Shown here: positions 1-8,354 of the stretch, in pieces
Layout of the letters: every line of letters starts with the position of its first letter
Numbering within the stretch: position 1 is the first letter of the stretch
NCBI RefSeq assembly: GCF_900106845.1
Contig: NZ_LT629850.1
Coordinates: 1,282,839-1,333,939 of the forward strand
Direction: 5' to 3'
DNA: 51,101 bases
Source of the DNA: Romboutsia timonensis
Lineage (GTDB): Bacteria > Bacillota > Clostridia > Peptostreptococcales > Peptostreptococcaceae
Made by a program: the position numbers and the translations under genes
The notes under the pieces: generated by a model
What the model was told of the DNA's origin: nothing
Seen by the model: only the letters and a program-made list of their open reading frames with translations
The model's database searches: none

Positions 1-1
1 A

Positions 2-979
2 ATATTTACAGCCTTTGCAGATACAGCTAAGTATATATATAAAAATATTAGTATATGGGCAAAAGAAAAATATAATTTAAATTCAGCTTTAGTTACAGGA
101 AGTGAAAATCCTAAGACAACTATTAAAATGAGTAAAGTTGATTTAAATAAAGTTCTTATAAATTTCTCTCCAATATCAAAAGAAAGAGAAAAAATAATGC
201 CAGAAGCTAAAGAAGATATAGATATATTAATAGCCACAGATTGTATCAGCGAAGGGCAAAACTTGCAAGACTGTGATTACTTGATAAACTACGATATTCA
301 CTGGAATCCAGTTAGAATAGTTCAACGATTTGGTCGTATTGACCGCCTTGGATCAAAAAATAGTTGCATAAAGCTAGTGAATTTTTGGCCTAGTATAGAG
401 CTTGATGAATACATACACTTAGAGGGGAGAGTAAAACAAAAGATGAAGATGCTAGATATATCTGCAACTGGAGAAGAAGACGTTATAAGTGAAAATCCAC
501 AGAAAATGAAAGACTTAGAATATAGAAGAAAGCAACTTAAACAATTACAAGATGAAGTTATCGACTTAGAAGATGTAAAAGGAAATGTATCCCTTACAGA
601 TTTCACATTAGACGACTTTAGAATGGATCTTATTAACTTACAGCATAAATACAATGATGAAATAGAGAATACTCCCCTTGGCATTTATGCCATAGTAAAT
701 AACAATAATAAATCACTAGATGGTGAAATAAAACGAGGCGTAATTTATTGCCTAAAGAAAATAGATGGATATAAAAATGAAAGTGATAAAAATCCAATTT
801 ATCCTTACTATATGGCTTATGTTAGAGAAGATGGAGAGATAATTTATAACTATACAAATATAAAGAAAATACTAGATATTTATAAATCATTATGTGCTGG
901 AAACAACAAAGTCCTAAATGATTTAGTGGAAGAATTTAATAAAGAAACTAGAAATCAAAAGAAAAAAGAAAATGGATAA
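2..979 (+). CDS. SNF2-type helicase, C-terminal part (5' end outside window)
   Basis: The reading frame is open from the first bases, so this is the C-terminal 325 residues or so of a larger protein. It starts in the second RecA-like helicase lobe (IFTAFADTAKYIYKNI, the motif IV region). Motif V (DILIATDCISEGQNLQ) and motif VI with an arginine finger (IVQRFGRIDRLGS) follow, as in the SNF2/RapA-like superfamily 2 ATPases. The rest is a charged helical tail. An ATP-dependent DNA translocase role is known for the family; the N-terminal lobe with Walker A and B lies upstream and cannot be checked. It is the first visible gene of a plus-strand run that ends in type III mod and res, so a role in phage defence is inferred. 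Family assignment is good; the exact system name is uncertain. Confidence 0.85.
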   Translation: MFTAFADTAKYIYKNISIWAKEKYNLNSALVTGSENPKTTIKMSKVDLNKVLINFSPISKEREKIMPEAKEDIDILIATDCISEGQNLQDCDYLINYDIHWNPVRIVQRFGRIDRLGSKNSCIKLVNFWPSIELDEYIHLEGRVKQKMKMLDISATGEEDVISENPQKMKDLEYRRKQLKQLQDEVIDLEDVKGNVSLTDFTLDDFRMDLINLQHKYNDEIENTPLGIYAIVNNNNKSLDGEIKRGVIYCLKKIDGYKNESDKNPIYPYYMAYVREDGEIIYNYTNIKKILDIYKSLCAGNNKVLNDLVEEFNKETRNQKKKENG

Positions 980-1088
980 ATACAAAGAATTATTAAAAGA
1001 TGTTACAAATGATATTCTAGGAAAAATAGAAGAGCAAGACACTTTAAATATATTCTCTTTAGGAGATTTAAGTGGAATGTTAAATAAC
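972..1088 (+). CDS. Very short ORF (38 aa) between helicase and DUF4391 gene, possibly frameshifted
   Basis: An ATG at 972 overlaps the helicase stop (ATGGATAA) and opens a 38-codon frame, MDKYKELLKDVTNDILGKI at the N-terminus, ending in TAA at 1086-1088. The overlap suggests translational coupling. If one T is removed from the TTT at 1080-1082, the frame continues to a TAG at 1138-1140, just before the next ribosome site, and gives a protein of 55 residues. This makes a recent one-base insertion or a sequencing error plausible. I do not recognise the product. It may be nothing more than a chance ORF. Confidence 0.35.
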
Positions 1089-1150
1089 AATACTAACCAA
1101 AATGAATTTGAAATAGTTTCATATTTAGTAATTAAATAGGAGATAATAGT

Positions 1151-1894
1151 ATGTTTGAATTGCTTGGATTAGATAAAGTTAAATATCTTGGACGAAAGCT
1201 AGACAAAAAAATGTTTTATGATAATGGAGATTTGTCTAAAGAAGATAAGAAAATTTTTATTGACTATATAGATAGGATAGAAATGAGCTATATATTAAAT
1301 AGTTCTACTTTAAACATATCATCTTTTATAAATGATGAATATTACTATGAAGCTATAGCTTATTTAAAAGTAAAATTAAAACAACAAGATAAAATAGATA
1401 AAATAAGTAAGATTATTAATAATAGCATACCAAATCCTCTGGTGATTATATATGAATTTGATAAAGAATATTGTATAAGTACAGCTATAAAAAGACTTAG
1501 TAAAACTGAGAAAAATAAAACGGTAGTAGAGGAAAGTAATATAACTGATTGGTTAAACATAAATAATTTAAGTGAAAATGATAAAAAGTTTATAGACTCT
1601 ATAAGTCTTAGAAAAATACCTTATACAAATCTATTTGACTTCTATAAGACTATAAATGATAAGATTTATATTTTTAAAATATCTGATAAAATCATTGGGT
1701 ATGAAGATATAAGTGATAAAAAGACTTTGGAAGAAAGTAAACAAATATCAGAGCAAATAGAAAAATTAGAAGATGAACTAAAGAAAACTATTAGAAATCT
1801 TAAGAAAGAAAACCAGTTTAATAAAAAGATGGAGCTTAATATTAAGGCAACTGATTTGGAGAAAAAGATTAAGGAATTAAAAAGTATTTTCTAA
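1151..1894 (+). CDS. DUF4391 domain protein of the defence island
   Basis: A 247-residue protein with an AGGAG site 8 bases before its ATG. The N-terminus (MFELLGLDKVKYLGRKLDKK) followed by a region ending in an enzyme-like core with 'IPNPLVIIYEF' and 'IPYTNLFDFYKTI' resembles my memory of DUF4391, a family commonly found beside SNF2 helicases and type III Mod/Res pairs. The last 60 residues are Lys/Glu-rich and probably a coiled coil. No catalytic motif is evident and no biochemical function is known to me. Its position between helicase and mod suggests an accessory subunit of the restriction system; this is inference from context. Confidence 0.65.
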   Translation: MFELLGLDKVKYLGRKLDKKMFYDNGDLSKEDKKIFIDYIDRIEMSYILNSSTLNISSFINDEYYYEAIAYLKVKLKQQDKIDKISKIINNSIPNPLVIIYEFDKEYCISTAIKRLSKTEKNKTVVEESNITDWLNINNLSENDKKFIDSISLRKIPYTNLFDFYKTINDKIYIFKISDKIIGYEDISDKKTLEESKQISEQIEKLEDELKKTIRNLKKENQFNKKMELNIKATDLEKKIKELKSIF

Positions 1895-1952
1895 ATATAG
1901 CCATTAAAAATAATATGAGTTATTTTTAAATAACTTATTTGGGGTGATATAT

Positions 1953-2474
1953 ATGATTTCAAAAAATAAGCCTCAAAGGGGGAAAATTGGAACACCATAT
2001 CATATTGAGAAAGCTCACAAGAAAAGAAGAATTAATTGTAAATATTATGATGTAGATGATGGTTCTTGTTATAAAAAATCCGTGGTTTTATGGCAAGTAG
2101 GATATGATATTTGTAAAAATTGCAGAGATAAAATACCAATATATGATAAGAAAACAAATACAAAAAATAAAGATACAAATGAAAAAGCTAAAAAATCTAA
2201 TTCAAATTTGCAAATCACAAATCTAATTATAAATAGTAGTAGGGTTAAAGAAGTTTTAAAAATAGCCAATAACTGTTGTGAACTATGTAATAAAAAAAGC
2301 CAAAATCTATGTATTTATGTAATAGATAAAAACAAACCTTCAGAAGAGCTAGATAGTATACTGAACATAATAGCAGTATGTCCAACATGTAAATCTAAAA
2401 TTTCTAACAATAAAGAAAAATATTTAAATGATATTAAAAAAATAACAAATGACAGATTAAATAAGATGGTTTAA
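1953..2474 (+). CDS. Cys-rich zinc-ribbon / degenerate HNH-like protein
   Basis: The ATG at 1953 is chosen because the GGGGTG ribosome site at 1941-1946 overlaps the upstream in-frame GTG at 1944. The 173-residue product has two likely zinc sites: an N-terminal C-x9-C...C-x2-C cluster (CKYYDVDDGSC, then CKNC) and a C-terminal pair, CELC and CPTC, separated by about 40 residues. The second pair has the spacing of an HNH/McrA-like fold, but the usual His residues of the catalytic beta-beta-alpha motif are not present (LCIYVIDKN instead), so nuclease activity is doubtful. A Lys/Asn/Thr-rich linker joins the halves. It lies in the run of helicase, DUF4391, mod and res, and could bind DNA for that system. 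Function is not established. Confidence 0.6.
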   Translation: MISKNKPQRGKIGTPYHIEKAHKKRRINCKYYDVDDGSCYKKSVVLWQVGYDICKNCRDKIPIYDKKTNTKNKDTNEKAKKSNSNLQITNLIINSSRVKEVLKIANNCCELCNKKSQNLCIYVIDKNKPSEELDSILNIIAVCPTCKSKISNNKEKYLNDIKKITNDRLNKMV

Positions 2475-2512
2475 TAAATGTATTATTTTTAATAAAAAAG
2501 GGGAATTAATTT

Positions 2513-4339
2513 ATGAAAATGTTAGAGGGGATAAGCATGGATTTGACTGAAGATAACTTAAATAAATTAAAGGAGATTTTTCCTGAGGTATTTGAAGAAG
2601 GTAAGATTGACTTCGAGAAGTTACGATTAATACTGGGAGATAATATTGAAGATAAAGAAGAAAGATATGAGTTTACTTGGAATGGAAAACAGGATGCTAT
2701 AAGAATAGCTCAAACATCTTCAACTGGAACTTTAAGACCAGATAAAGAAAGTAGCAAGAATTGGGATGATACTGATAACCTTTATATTGAGGGAGATAAT
2801 CTAGAAGTTTTAAAACTACTTCAAAAAAGTTATTTTGGAAAAGTAAAGATGATTTATATTGATCCACCATATAATACAGGAAAGGATTTTGTATATAAGG
2901 ATAATTTTAGAGATAATATTGCTAATTATAAAGAAATTACTAAGCAAAGTACTAAGGCTAATCCAGAAACTAATGGAAGATATCATACTGACTGGCTAAA
3001 TATGATGTATCCTAGGTTTAAGATAGGACGTAATTTACTTACAGATGATGGTATAATGATAATATCAATAGACGATAATGAAATATCAAATGTTTTAAAA
3101 ATATGTAACGAAATATTTGGAGAGACAAATGTAGAAACTATGATATGGAGAAAATGTGGTGATGGTAGAGACGGTAAAATGAAAAATACTGCAACATTCA
3201 GAACAGATCATGAGTATCTAGTATTTTGTTATAAAAAACAGAAAAAATTAAATAAGGTATTAGAGTACCCAGAATTTAAAAATGAATATTCTAATCTTGA
3301 TGGCGATCCAAGAGGAAATTATAAGGCTGGGAGTATCTCTAGGAAAGAAGGAGACTCTAATTCTTCTCATAGAAATTATTATTCAGTAAAATCCCCTAGT
3401 GGAAAAATATTTACACGTCAATTTGATGTATCTGAAGAAGAGTTTAAAAAATTAGATTTGGATAATAGAATTTATTGGGGAAAAGATGGAGAAGGTGTGC
3501 CAGCTATAAAAATATTTCTTAATGAAAAAAGAGAAGTAACACCATATTCAATATTGTTAAATAAAGGTACTACAACAGATGGAAAAAAGGAATTGAATGA
3601 ACTTTTCGATAATGAAATTTTTGAAAATCCAAAGCCTATAGAATTATTAAAAACACTAATCCAAATATCTACTAGTGAAAGTGACCTGATAATAGATTTC
3701 TTTTCTGGTTCATCAACAACAGCACATGCAGTTATGATTCTAAATAAAGAATCGTGTACTAATCGTAGATATATAATGGTTCAATTGCCTGAATTATCTC
3801 AAGAAAAAAGTGAAGCATATAAATCTGGATATAAAAATATTTGTGAAATAGGAAAAGAACGTCTAAGAAGAGCTGGAGATAGGATAATCTCAGAAAATCA
3901 AAATAAAGAAGAAATTGAAAAACTTGATATCGGATTTAAAGTATTTAAACTAGATTCTTCCAATTTAAAATCATGGGATTCATCAATAGACGATTTAGAA
4001 CAAAACATTCTCGAAATGGAGACTAACCTTAAAAAAGATAGAAGTAAGGAAGATTTATTATATGAAATTCTTCTAAAAAGTGGTGTAGAACTAACTGCCA
4101 AAATAGAAGAGATAAAAGTTGGATATAATACTCTATATAATATAGGAGAAGGAGCATTACTTGCTTGTCTTGATGATAAGATAACTCAAGATGTTATAGA
4201 TGAAATACCAAAACATAAGTCAAAACATATGGATAGTAAGGTAATATTCAAAGAAGCTGGATTTATGAGTGATGCTGCTAAAATAAATGCTATACAAAAC
4301 TTAAAACAGTTTGAAATTGAAGATGTAAGGAGTGTGTAG
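2513..4339 (+). CDS. mod: Type III restriction-modification DNA methyltransferase (Mod)
   Basis: A 608-residue N6-adenine methyltransferase of the beta class, expected to methylate one strand of the recognition site and to supply specificity to the Res subunit. Motif IV is DPPYNTG at residues 118-124 and the SAM-binding motif I comes later (DFFSGSSTTAHAV, about residue 395), which is the beta-class order used by type III Mod proteins. The segment between them and the C-terminal 200 residues should hold target recognition and Res contacts. The ATG has a GGGG site 9 bases upstream. The stop is only 2 bases before the res start, and the res ribosome site lies inside the mod 3' end, so the two are cotranslated. 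The catalytic motif is intact. Confidence 0.92.
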   Translation: MKMLEGISMDLTEDNLNKLKEIFPEVFEEGKIDFEKLRLILGDNIEDKEERYEFTWNGKQDAIRIAQTSSTGTLRPDKESSKNWDDTDNLYIEGDNLEVLKLLQKSYFGKVKMIYIDPPYNTGKDFVYKDNFRDNIANYKEITKQSTKANPETNGRYHTDWLNMMYPRFKIGRNLLTDDGIMIISIDDNEISNVLKICNEIFGETNVETMIWRKCGDGRDGKMKNTATFRTDHEYLVFCYKKQKKLNKVLEYPEFKNEYSNLDGDPRGNYKAGSISRKEGDSNSSHRNYYSVKSPSGKIFTRQFDVSEEEFKKLDLDNRIYWGKDGEGVPAIKIFLNEKREVTPYSILLNKGTTTDGKKELNELFDNEIFENPKPIELLKTLIQISTSESDLIIDFFSGSSTTAHAVMILNKESCTNRRYIMVQLPELSQEKSEAYKSGYKNICEIGKERLRRAGDRIISENQNKEEIEKLDIGFKVFKLDSSNLKSWDSSIDDLEQNILEMETNLKKDRSKEDLLYEILLKSGVELTAKIEEIKVGYNTLYNIGEGALLACLDDKITQDVIDEIPKHKSKHMDSKVIFKEAGFMSDAAKINAIQNLKQFEIEDVRSV

Positions 4340-4341
4340 TT

Positions 4342-7300
4342 ATGAAATTAAAATTCCAATCTAATCTACAATATCAAAATGATGCAATAAACTCCGTAGT
4401 AGACATCTTTAAAGGGCAACAAAGTAGACAGTCTAATTTTACAGTTTTAAATAGTAGTAATATAAATGAAAATCAGCAACAAATTGGTGTAGTTTATACT
4501 AATACAGGCATTGGAAATAGTCTTGATTTGACTTATGACGATGTTTTGGAAAATGTTCAAAAGATACAGATGAGAAATAATTTAAAAAGAAGTGAAAAGT
4601 TAGAAGGTATGAACTTTACTGTAGAGATGGAGACTGGTACTGGTAAGACTTACGTATATTTAAAAAGTATTTATGAGCTTAATAAAAACTATGGATTTAC
4701 TAAGTTTATTATAGTAGTTCCTTCTGTAGCTATTAGAGAAGGTGTTTATAAAACTTTACAAATAACAAAGGAACATTTTAATAATATTTTTAATAATGAA
4801 CCTGCAAATTACTTTGTTTATGATTCAAGTAAGCTAGATCAAGTTAGAAGTTTTGCTACTTCTAATACTATAGAAATAATGATTATTAATATAGATGCAT
4901 TTAGAAAAAATTTCGAAAATCCTACCAAAGAAAATCAATCCAATATAATACACAGACCACAAGATAAGTTAAATGGACAAAAACCTATAGATCTAATAAA
5001 AGAAACTAATCCAATCGTTATAATAGATGAACCACAAAGTGTAGATACTACTGAAAAATCTAAGGAAGCTATAAAATCACTTAATCCATTATGTACATTG
5101 AGATATTCTGCTACACATGTAGATGAGTATAATATGGTATATAGATTAGATGCAGTAGATGCTTATGAAAATAAGTTAGTAAAGAGAATAGAAGTATTAT
5201 CTATTAGAAGTGAAGATTCCTTCAATTTACCCTATATAAAATTAGTTGAAGTTGGAGAGAGAAAAGCTAAATTAGAGATAGACATACAAGATAAAAAAAC
5301 AGGTGTAGTAAAAAGAAGTAAGAAACAAATAAAACTAGGTGATGATTTAAAAGAATTAACAAATGGTAGAGAACTTTATAATAATTATCTAGTACAAGAT
5401 ATAAGCTGGGGAGAAGGAAATGAGTATGTTGATTTTTCAAATGGAACTAGAATATATCTAAATGAGGCTATTGGTGATCTGGATGAAGATGCTGTAAAAA
5501 GGTTTCAAATAAGAAAAACTATAGAAGAACATTTGGATAAGGAAATTATGTTAAATAAGAAAGGTATAAAAGTACTTAGTTTATTCTTCATTGATAAAGT
5601 ATCTAATTATAGAGAGTATGATAAGGACTATAACCATATTGAAGGTAAATATGCAAAAATGTTTGAAGAGGAGTATTCTAGACTTATTACTTTAGATAAG
5701 TATAGAGATAATGAGAATAAAGATTTAGAAGTATCACGTACTCATTATGGTTATTTTGCTTCAGACAAGAAAAAAGGGAAAAAAGTATACAAAGACACTA
5801 ATGGAAATACAAAAGCTGATGATGAGTTTTATAACTGGATTATGAGGGATAAGGAAAAACTTTTAAGTATGGATAACCCACTTAGATTTATATTTTCACA
5901 CTCTGCTCTAAGAGAAGGATGGGATAATCCAAATGTGTTTCAAATATGTACATTGAAAGAATCTAAAGGAACTTATATAAGTAGAAGACAAGAAATTGGT
6001 CGTGGCCTTAGACTTTGTGTAAATCAAGAAGGAGAAAGAGTTGAAGATTACAGTGTAAATAGACTTACAGTTATGGCTAATGAATCTTACTTAGAGTTCG
6101 TATCAGGACTGCAAAGCGAAATAGAAAGAGATACTAATATTAGATTTGGTATAGTGGAAAAACACAGCTTTGCTAATGTTAAAAGAGAAGATAATGATAA
6201 CTTAGGTGAAAGCATTTATATGGGATATGATAAGTCAGAAGATCTTTATAGGTATTTAGTCAAAGAAGAATACATAACTGATAAGGGAAATGTAACTGAT
6301 AAGCTTAAAATTGCTATAGACTCCGAAGCTGAAAGTGATGAAAGCTTAAAATTAGATAAAGAGTTTATAGATTTTTATGGTGGAATATATGAAGAGTTAA
6401 AGAAAAGAGTTAAAAACTATGAAATTAAAGATGCTTCTAAAAAGAAAAAAGTTCAGCTTAATAAGGCTATTTTAGAGAGTGAAGAGTTTATAAATCTATG
6501 GAATAAAATAAAATCAAAAACTATTTATCGTTTAAAATTTGATAGTAAAGAATTAATTAGAAAATCCATCGACGATATAAAAAACATGCCTAAAATAAAT
6601 TCTCCTAGAATGTTTTCATCAAAAAACACTATAGACAAAATGTCAAGGGAAACAGGCCTAGAAGGAAAAACTGTTAGAGAAGATGAAGACAGATTAGAAT
6701 ATAATATACAATTGCCAGACATAATAACTGATTTACAAAATAAAACTAACTTAACTAGAAAAACGGTAATAGACATTTTAATTAATTCTAAGAGATTAGA
6801 AGATTTTAAAAGAAATCCTCAAAAATACATAGAGGAAGTAACTAAAATAATAAGAAAAAATCTAAGACTTATGGTAGTAGACGGTATAAGCTACTCTAAG
6901 TTTAGAGGCGGAGATTATTACTCTATAGAAATGTTCAATGACAGCGAACTCCTTACTTATTTAAATGACAAAATAGTAGAAAGTAAGAAATCTCCGTACA
7001 ACTATGCTATATGTGATTCATATGTTGAAACTGAATTTGCCAAGAAATTTGAAGAAAGAGACGAAATTAAAGTGTATGTAAAGTTACCAAGTTGGTTTAA
7101 GATAGAGACTCCTATTGGAAGTTATAACCCAGACTGGGCAGTGGTCATTAATGAAATAGATGAAGAGAGACTTTATTTTGTAGTAGAAACTAAAGGTAAA
7201 AGTGATATCAATCTTCTTAGAGAAGAAGAACAATCTAAAATAAAGTGTGCTAAAAAGCATTTTGAAGCTCTTGGTGAAAAAGTTGAATTTATGGCACCAG

Positions 7301-7350
7301 AAAGCAACCCTGATGAATTTATTGAAAAAGCTAGAGATGTATTTGCTTAA
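4342..7350 (+). CDS. res: Type III restriction endonuclease helicase subunit (Res)
   Basis: A 1002-residue ATP-dependent restriction subunit that acts with Mod. Walker A is ETGTGKT (97-103) and the Walker B/DEAD-like box is IIDEPQS (about 229). Later helicase motifs are present (FSHSALREGWDNPNVF, and SRRQEIGRGLRLC with the arginine finger). A C-terminal PD-(D/E)xK nuclease site is visible: NPDWAVV near 931 and VVETKGK near 950. The length matches the family, and there is no lesion. The protein should translocate or signal along DNA and cut near head-to-head sites on phage DNA. Overlap of its ribosome site with the mod 3' end implies coupled synthesis. Recognition sequence cannot be read from the protein. 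Confidence 0.93.
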   Translation: MKLKFQSNLQYQNDAINSVVDIFKGQQSRQSNFTVLNSSNINENQQQIGVVYTNTGIGNSLDLTYDDVLENVQKIQMRNNLKRSEKLEGMNFTVEMETGTGKTYVYLKSIYELNKNYGFTKFIIVVPSVAIREGVYKTLQITKEHFNNIFNNEPANYFVYDSSKLDQVRSFATSNTIEIMIINIDAFRKNFENPTKENQSNIIHRPQDKLNGQKPIDLIKETNPIVIIDEPQSVDTTEKSKEAIKSLNPLCTLRYSATHVDEYNMVYRLDAVDAYENKLVKRIEVLSIRSEDSFNLPYIKLVEVGERKAKLEIDIQDKKTGVVKRSKKQIKLGDDLKELTNGRELYNNYLVQDISWGEGNEYVDFSNGTRIYLNEAIGDLDEDAVKRFQIRKTIEEHLDKEIMLNKKGIKVLSLFFIDKVSNYREYDKDYNHIEGKYAKMFEEEYSRLITLDKYRDNENKDLEVSRTHYGYFASDKKKGKKVYKDTNGNTKADDEFYNWIMRDKEKLLSMDNPLRFIFSHSALREGWDNPNVFQICTLKESKGTYISRRQEIGRGLRLCVNQEGERVEDYSVNRLTVMANESYLEFVSGLQSEIERDTNIRFGIVEKHSFANVKREDNDNLGESIYMGYDKSEDLYRYLVKEEYITDKGNVTDKLKIAIDSEAESDESLKLDKEFIDFYGGIYEELKKRVKNYEIKDASKKKKVQLNKAILESEEFINLWNKIKSKTIYRLKFDSKELIRKSIDDIKNMPKINSPRMFSSKNTIDKMSRETGLEGKTVREDEDRLEYNIQLPDIITDLQNKTNLTRKTVIDILINSKRLEDFKRNPQKYIEEVTKIIRKNLRLMVVDGISYSKFRGGDYYSIEMFNDSELLTYLNDKIVESKKSPYNYAICDSYVETEFAKKFEERDEIKVYVKLPSWFKIETPIGSYNPDWAVVINEIDEERLYFVVETKGKSDINLLREEEQSKIKCAKKHFEALGEKVEFMAPESNPDEFIEKARDVFA

Positions 7351-7751
7351 AGTGTCTAAGACAATTGGATTTAATATTTCTACAGAAGCTTATACGAACT
7401 ATAAATTTAATTTATATATTCAAAGTTTGATTTAATGGCTTAATGTTCGGGGTTTATAAAAATGGACCATTAAATTTTATACGTTCATATACGAATATTA
7501 ATCCAAAACACTCAAATATATTTTAGTTGATTAGTATTAAAAAGAAAATCCAATAAAAATACTAAGCGTTGATAATAATATAGGAATTGTATAGGTAGAA
7601 ACATTATAAGGTAGGTTTAAAGTTAATTTAGAATAATTAAGTGAAATAGAAAAATAGATTTTATAATTAAATTACTGAAAATAATTAAAAAATTTAAAAG
7701 ATATGTAAATATTAAAATTTATAATAAAAACAAATTTGTATGTAAAAATGA

Positions 7752-7815
7752 ATATGCATGCGTATTTATTATAATATAAATTGTAATTATAAAAATAATA
7801 AATACGCATGCATAT
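7752..7815. repeat. Perfect 21-bp inverted repeat containing ATGCATGC
   Basis: Arms 7752-7772 and 7795-7815 are perfect inverted copies, each with ATATGCATGCGTATTT at its outer part, around a 22-nt AT-rich loop. Two further ATGCATGC palindromes with the same TATGCATGCATATT context lie at about 7971 and 8159. There is no T-tract, so this is not a simple terminator. Protein-binding or recombination sites are possible. Confidence 0.75.
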
Positions 7816-7863
7816 AAAATAATGAAAGAAGAGAGCTATAGTATGCAATTTTCTATTATATAA

Positions 7864-8295
7864 AACTATCCTTTAAATGTATATTTAGGGTATAGTTAGT
7901 ATTAAAATAAGCCACTTTCGTATAAAACCTATATTTTATAGCTAAATTACAAATTATACAAAAAACCAATTATGCATGCATATTTTATATTTGAATTAAT
8001 AAATTATTTTTTATAATTTATTAATCATATTTTAATTAATTTAAATCTGATTAAAATCATTTATCAAACCTTAAACAACAAATCTAATCAAATCCAAAAT
8101 TTATTAATTATATTCAATTTCTAAATCTTAATCTGATATCTTAAGAATCTTTTATCTATATGCATGCATATTCATTTAAATTGCATTATATAAATTAAGC
8201 TTCTTATTTCATCTATAATCTTTGCCTTATAGCTTTACAAATATATCAAACTATCCCTTAAATAAATCATACGTTTCAATATTTAAGGGATAGTT
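7864..8295. repeat. Two related hairpins with AACTATCC(C/T)TTAAAT arms
   Basis: The first hairpin is at 7864-7897 (AACTATCCTTTAAAT, then a short loop, then ATTTAGGGTATAGTT). The second is at 8249-8295 (AACTATCCCTTAAAT at 8249-8263 with its exact complement at 8281-8295). They are about 385 bases apart and flank two of the ATGCATGC palindromes. Neither is followed by a clear T-tract. The second lies between the likely recombinase promoter and its ribosome site. Confidence 0.6.
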
Positions 8296-8354
8296 GAAAT
8301 GAATGTTTATATGTGTTATTTTATAAATATGAAAAATTTTAGGAGATAATTTAT

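Larger units (their letters stand above)
7351..8354 (+). other. 1-kb gene-free AT-rich spacer after the restriction genes
   Basis: No convincing ORF occurs here on either strand. It holds a weak hairpin after res (TTTAATGG at 7431-7438 with CCATTAAA at 7467-7474), four ATGCATGC palindromes (described separately) and two hairpins sharing an AACTATCC start. The last 100 bases should carry the promoter for the recombinase gene, whose ribosome site AGGAG lies at about 8341. The spacer marks the boundary between the defence island and the recombinase-lexA pair. Confidence 0.7.

Noticed and set aside
7247..7435. 62-codon frame overlapping the res 3' end
   Set aside because: It has no ribosome site, lies mostly inside res and shows no conserved features.
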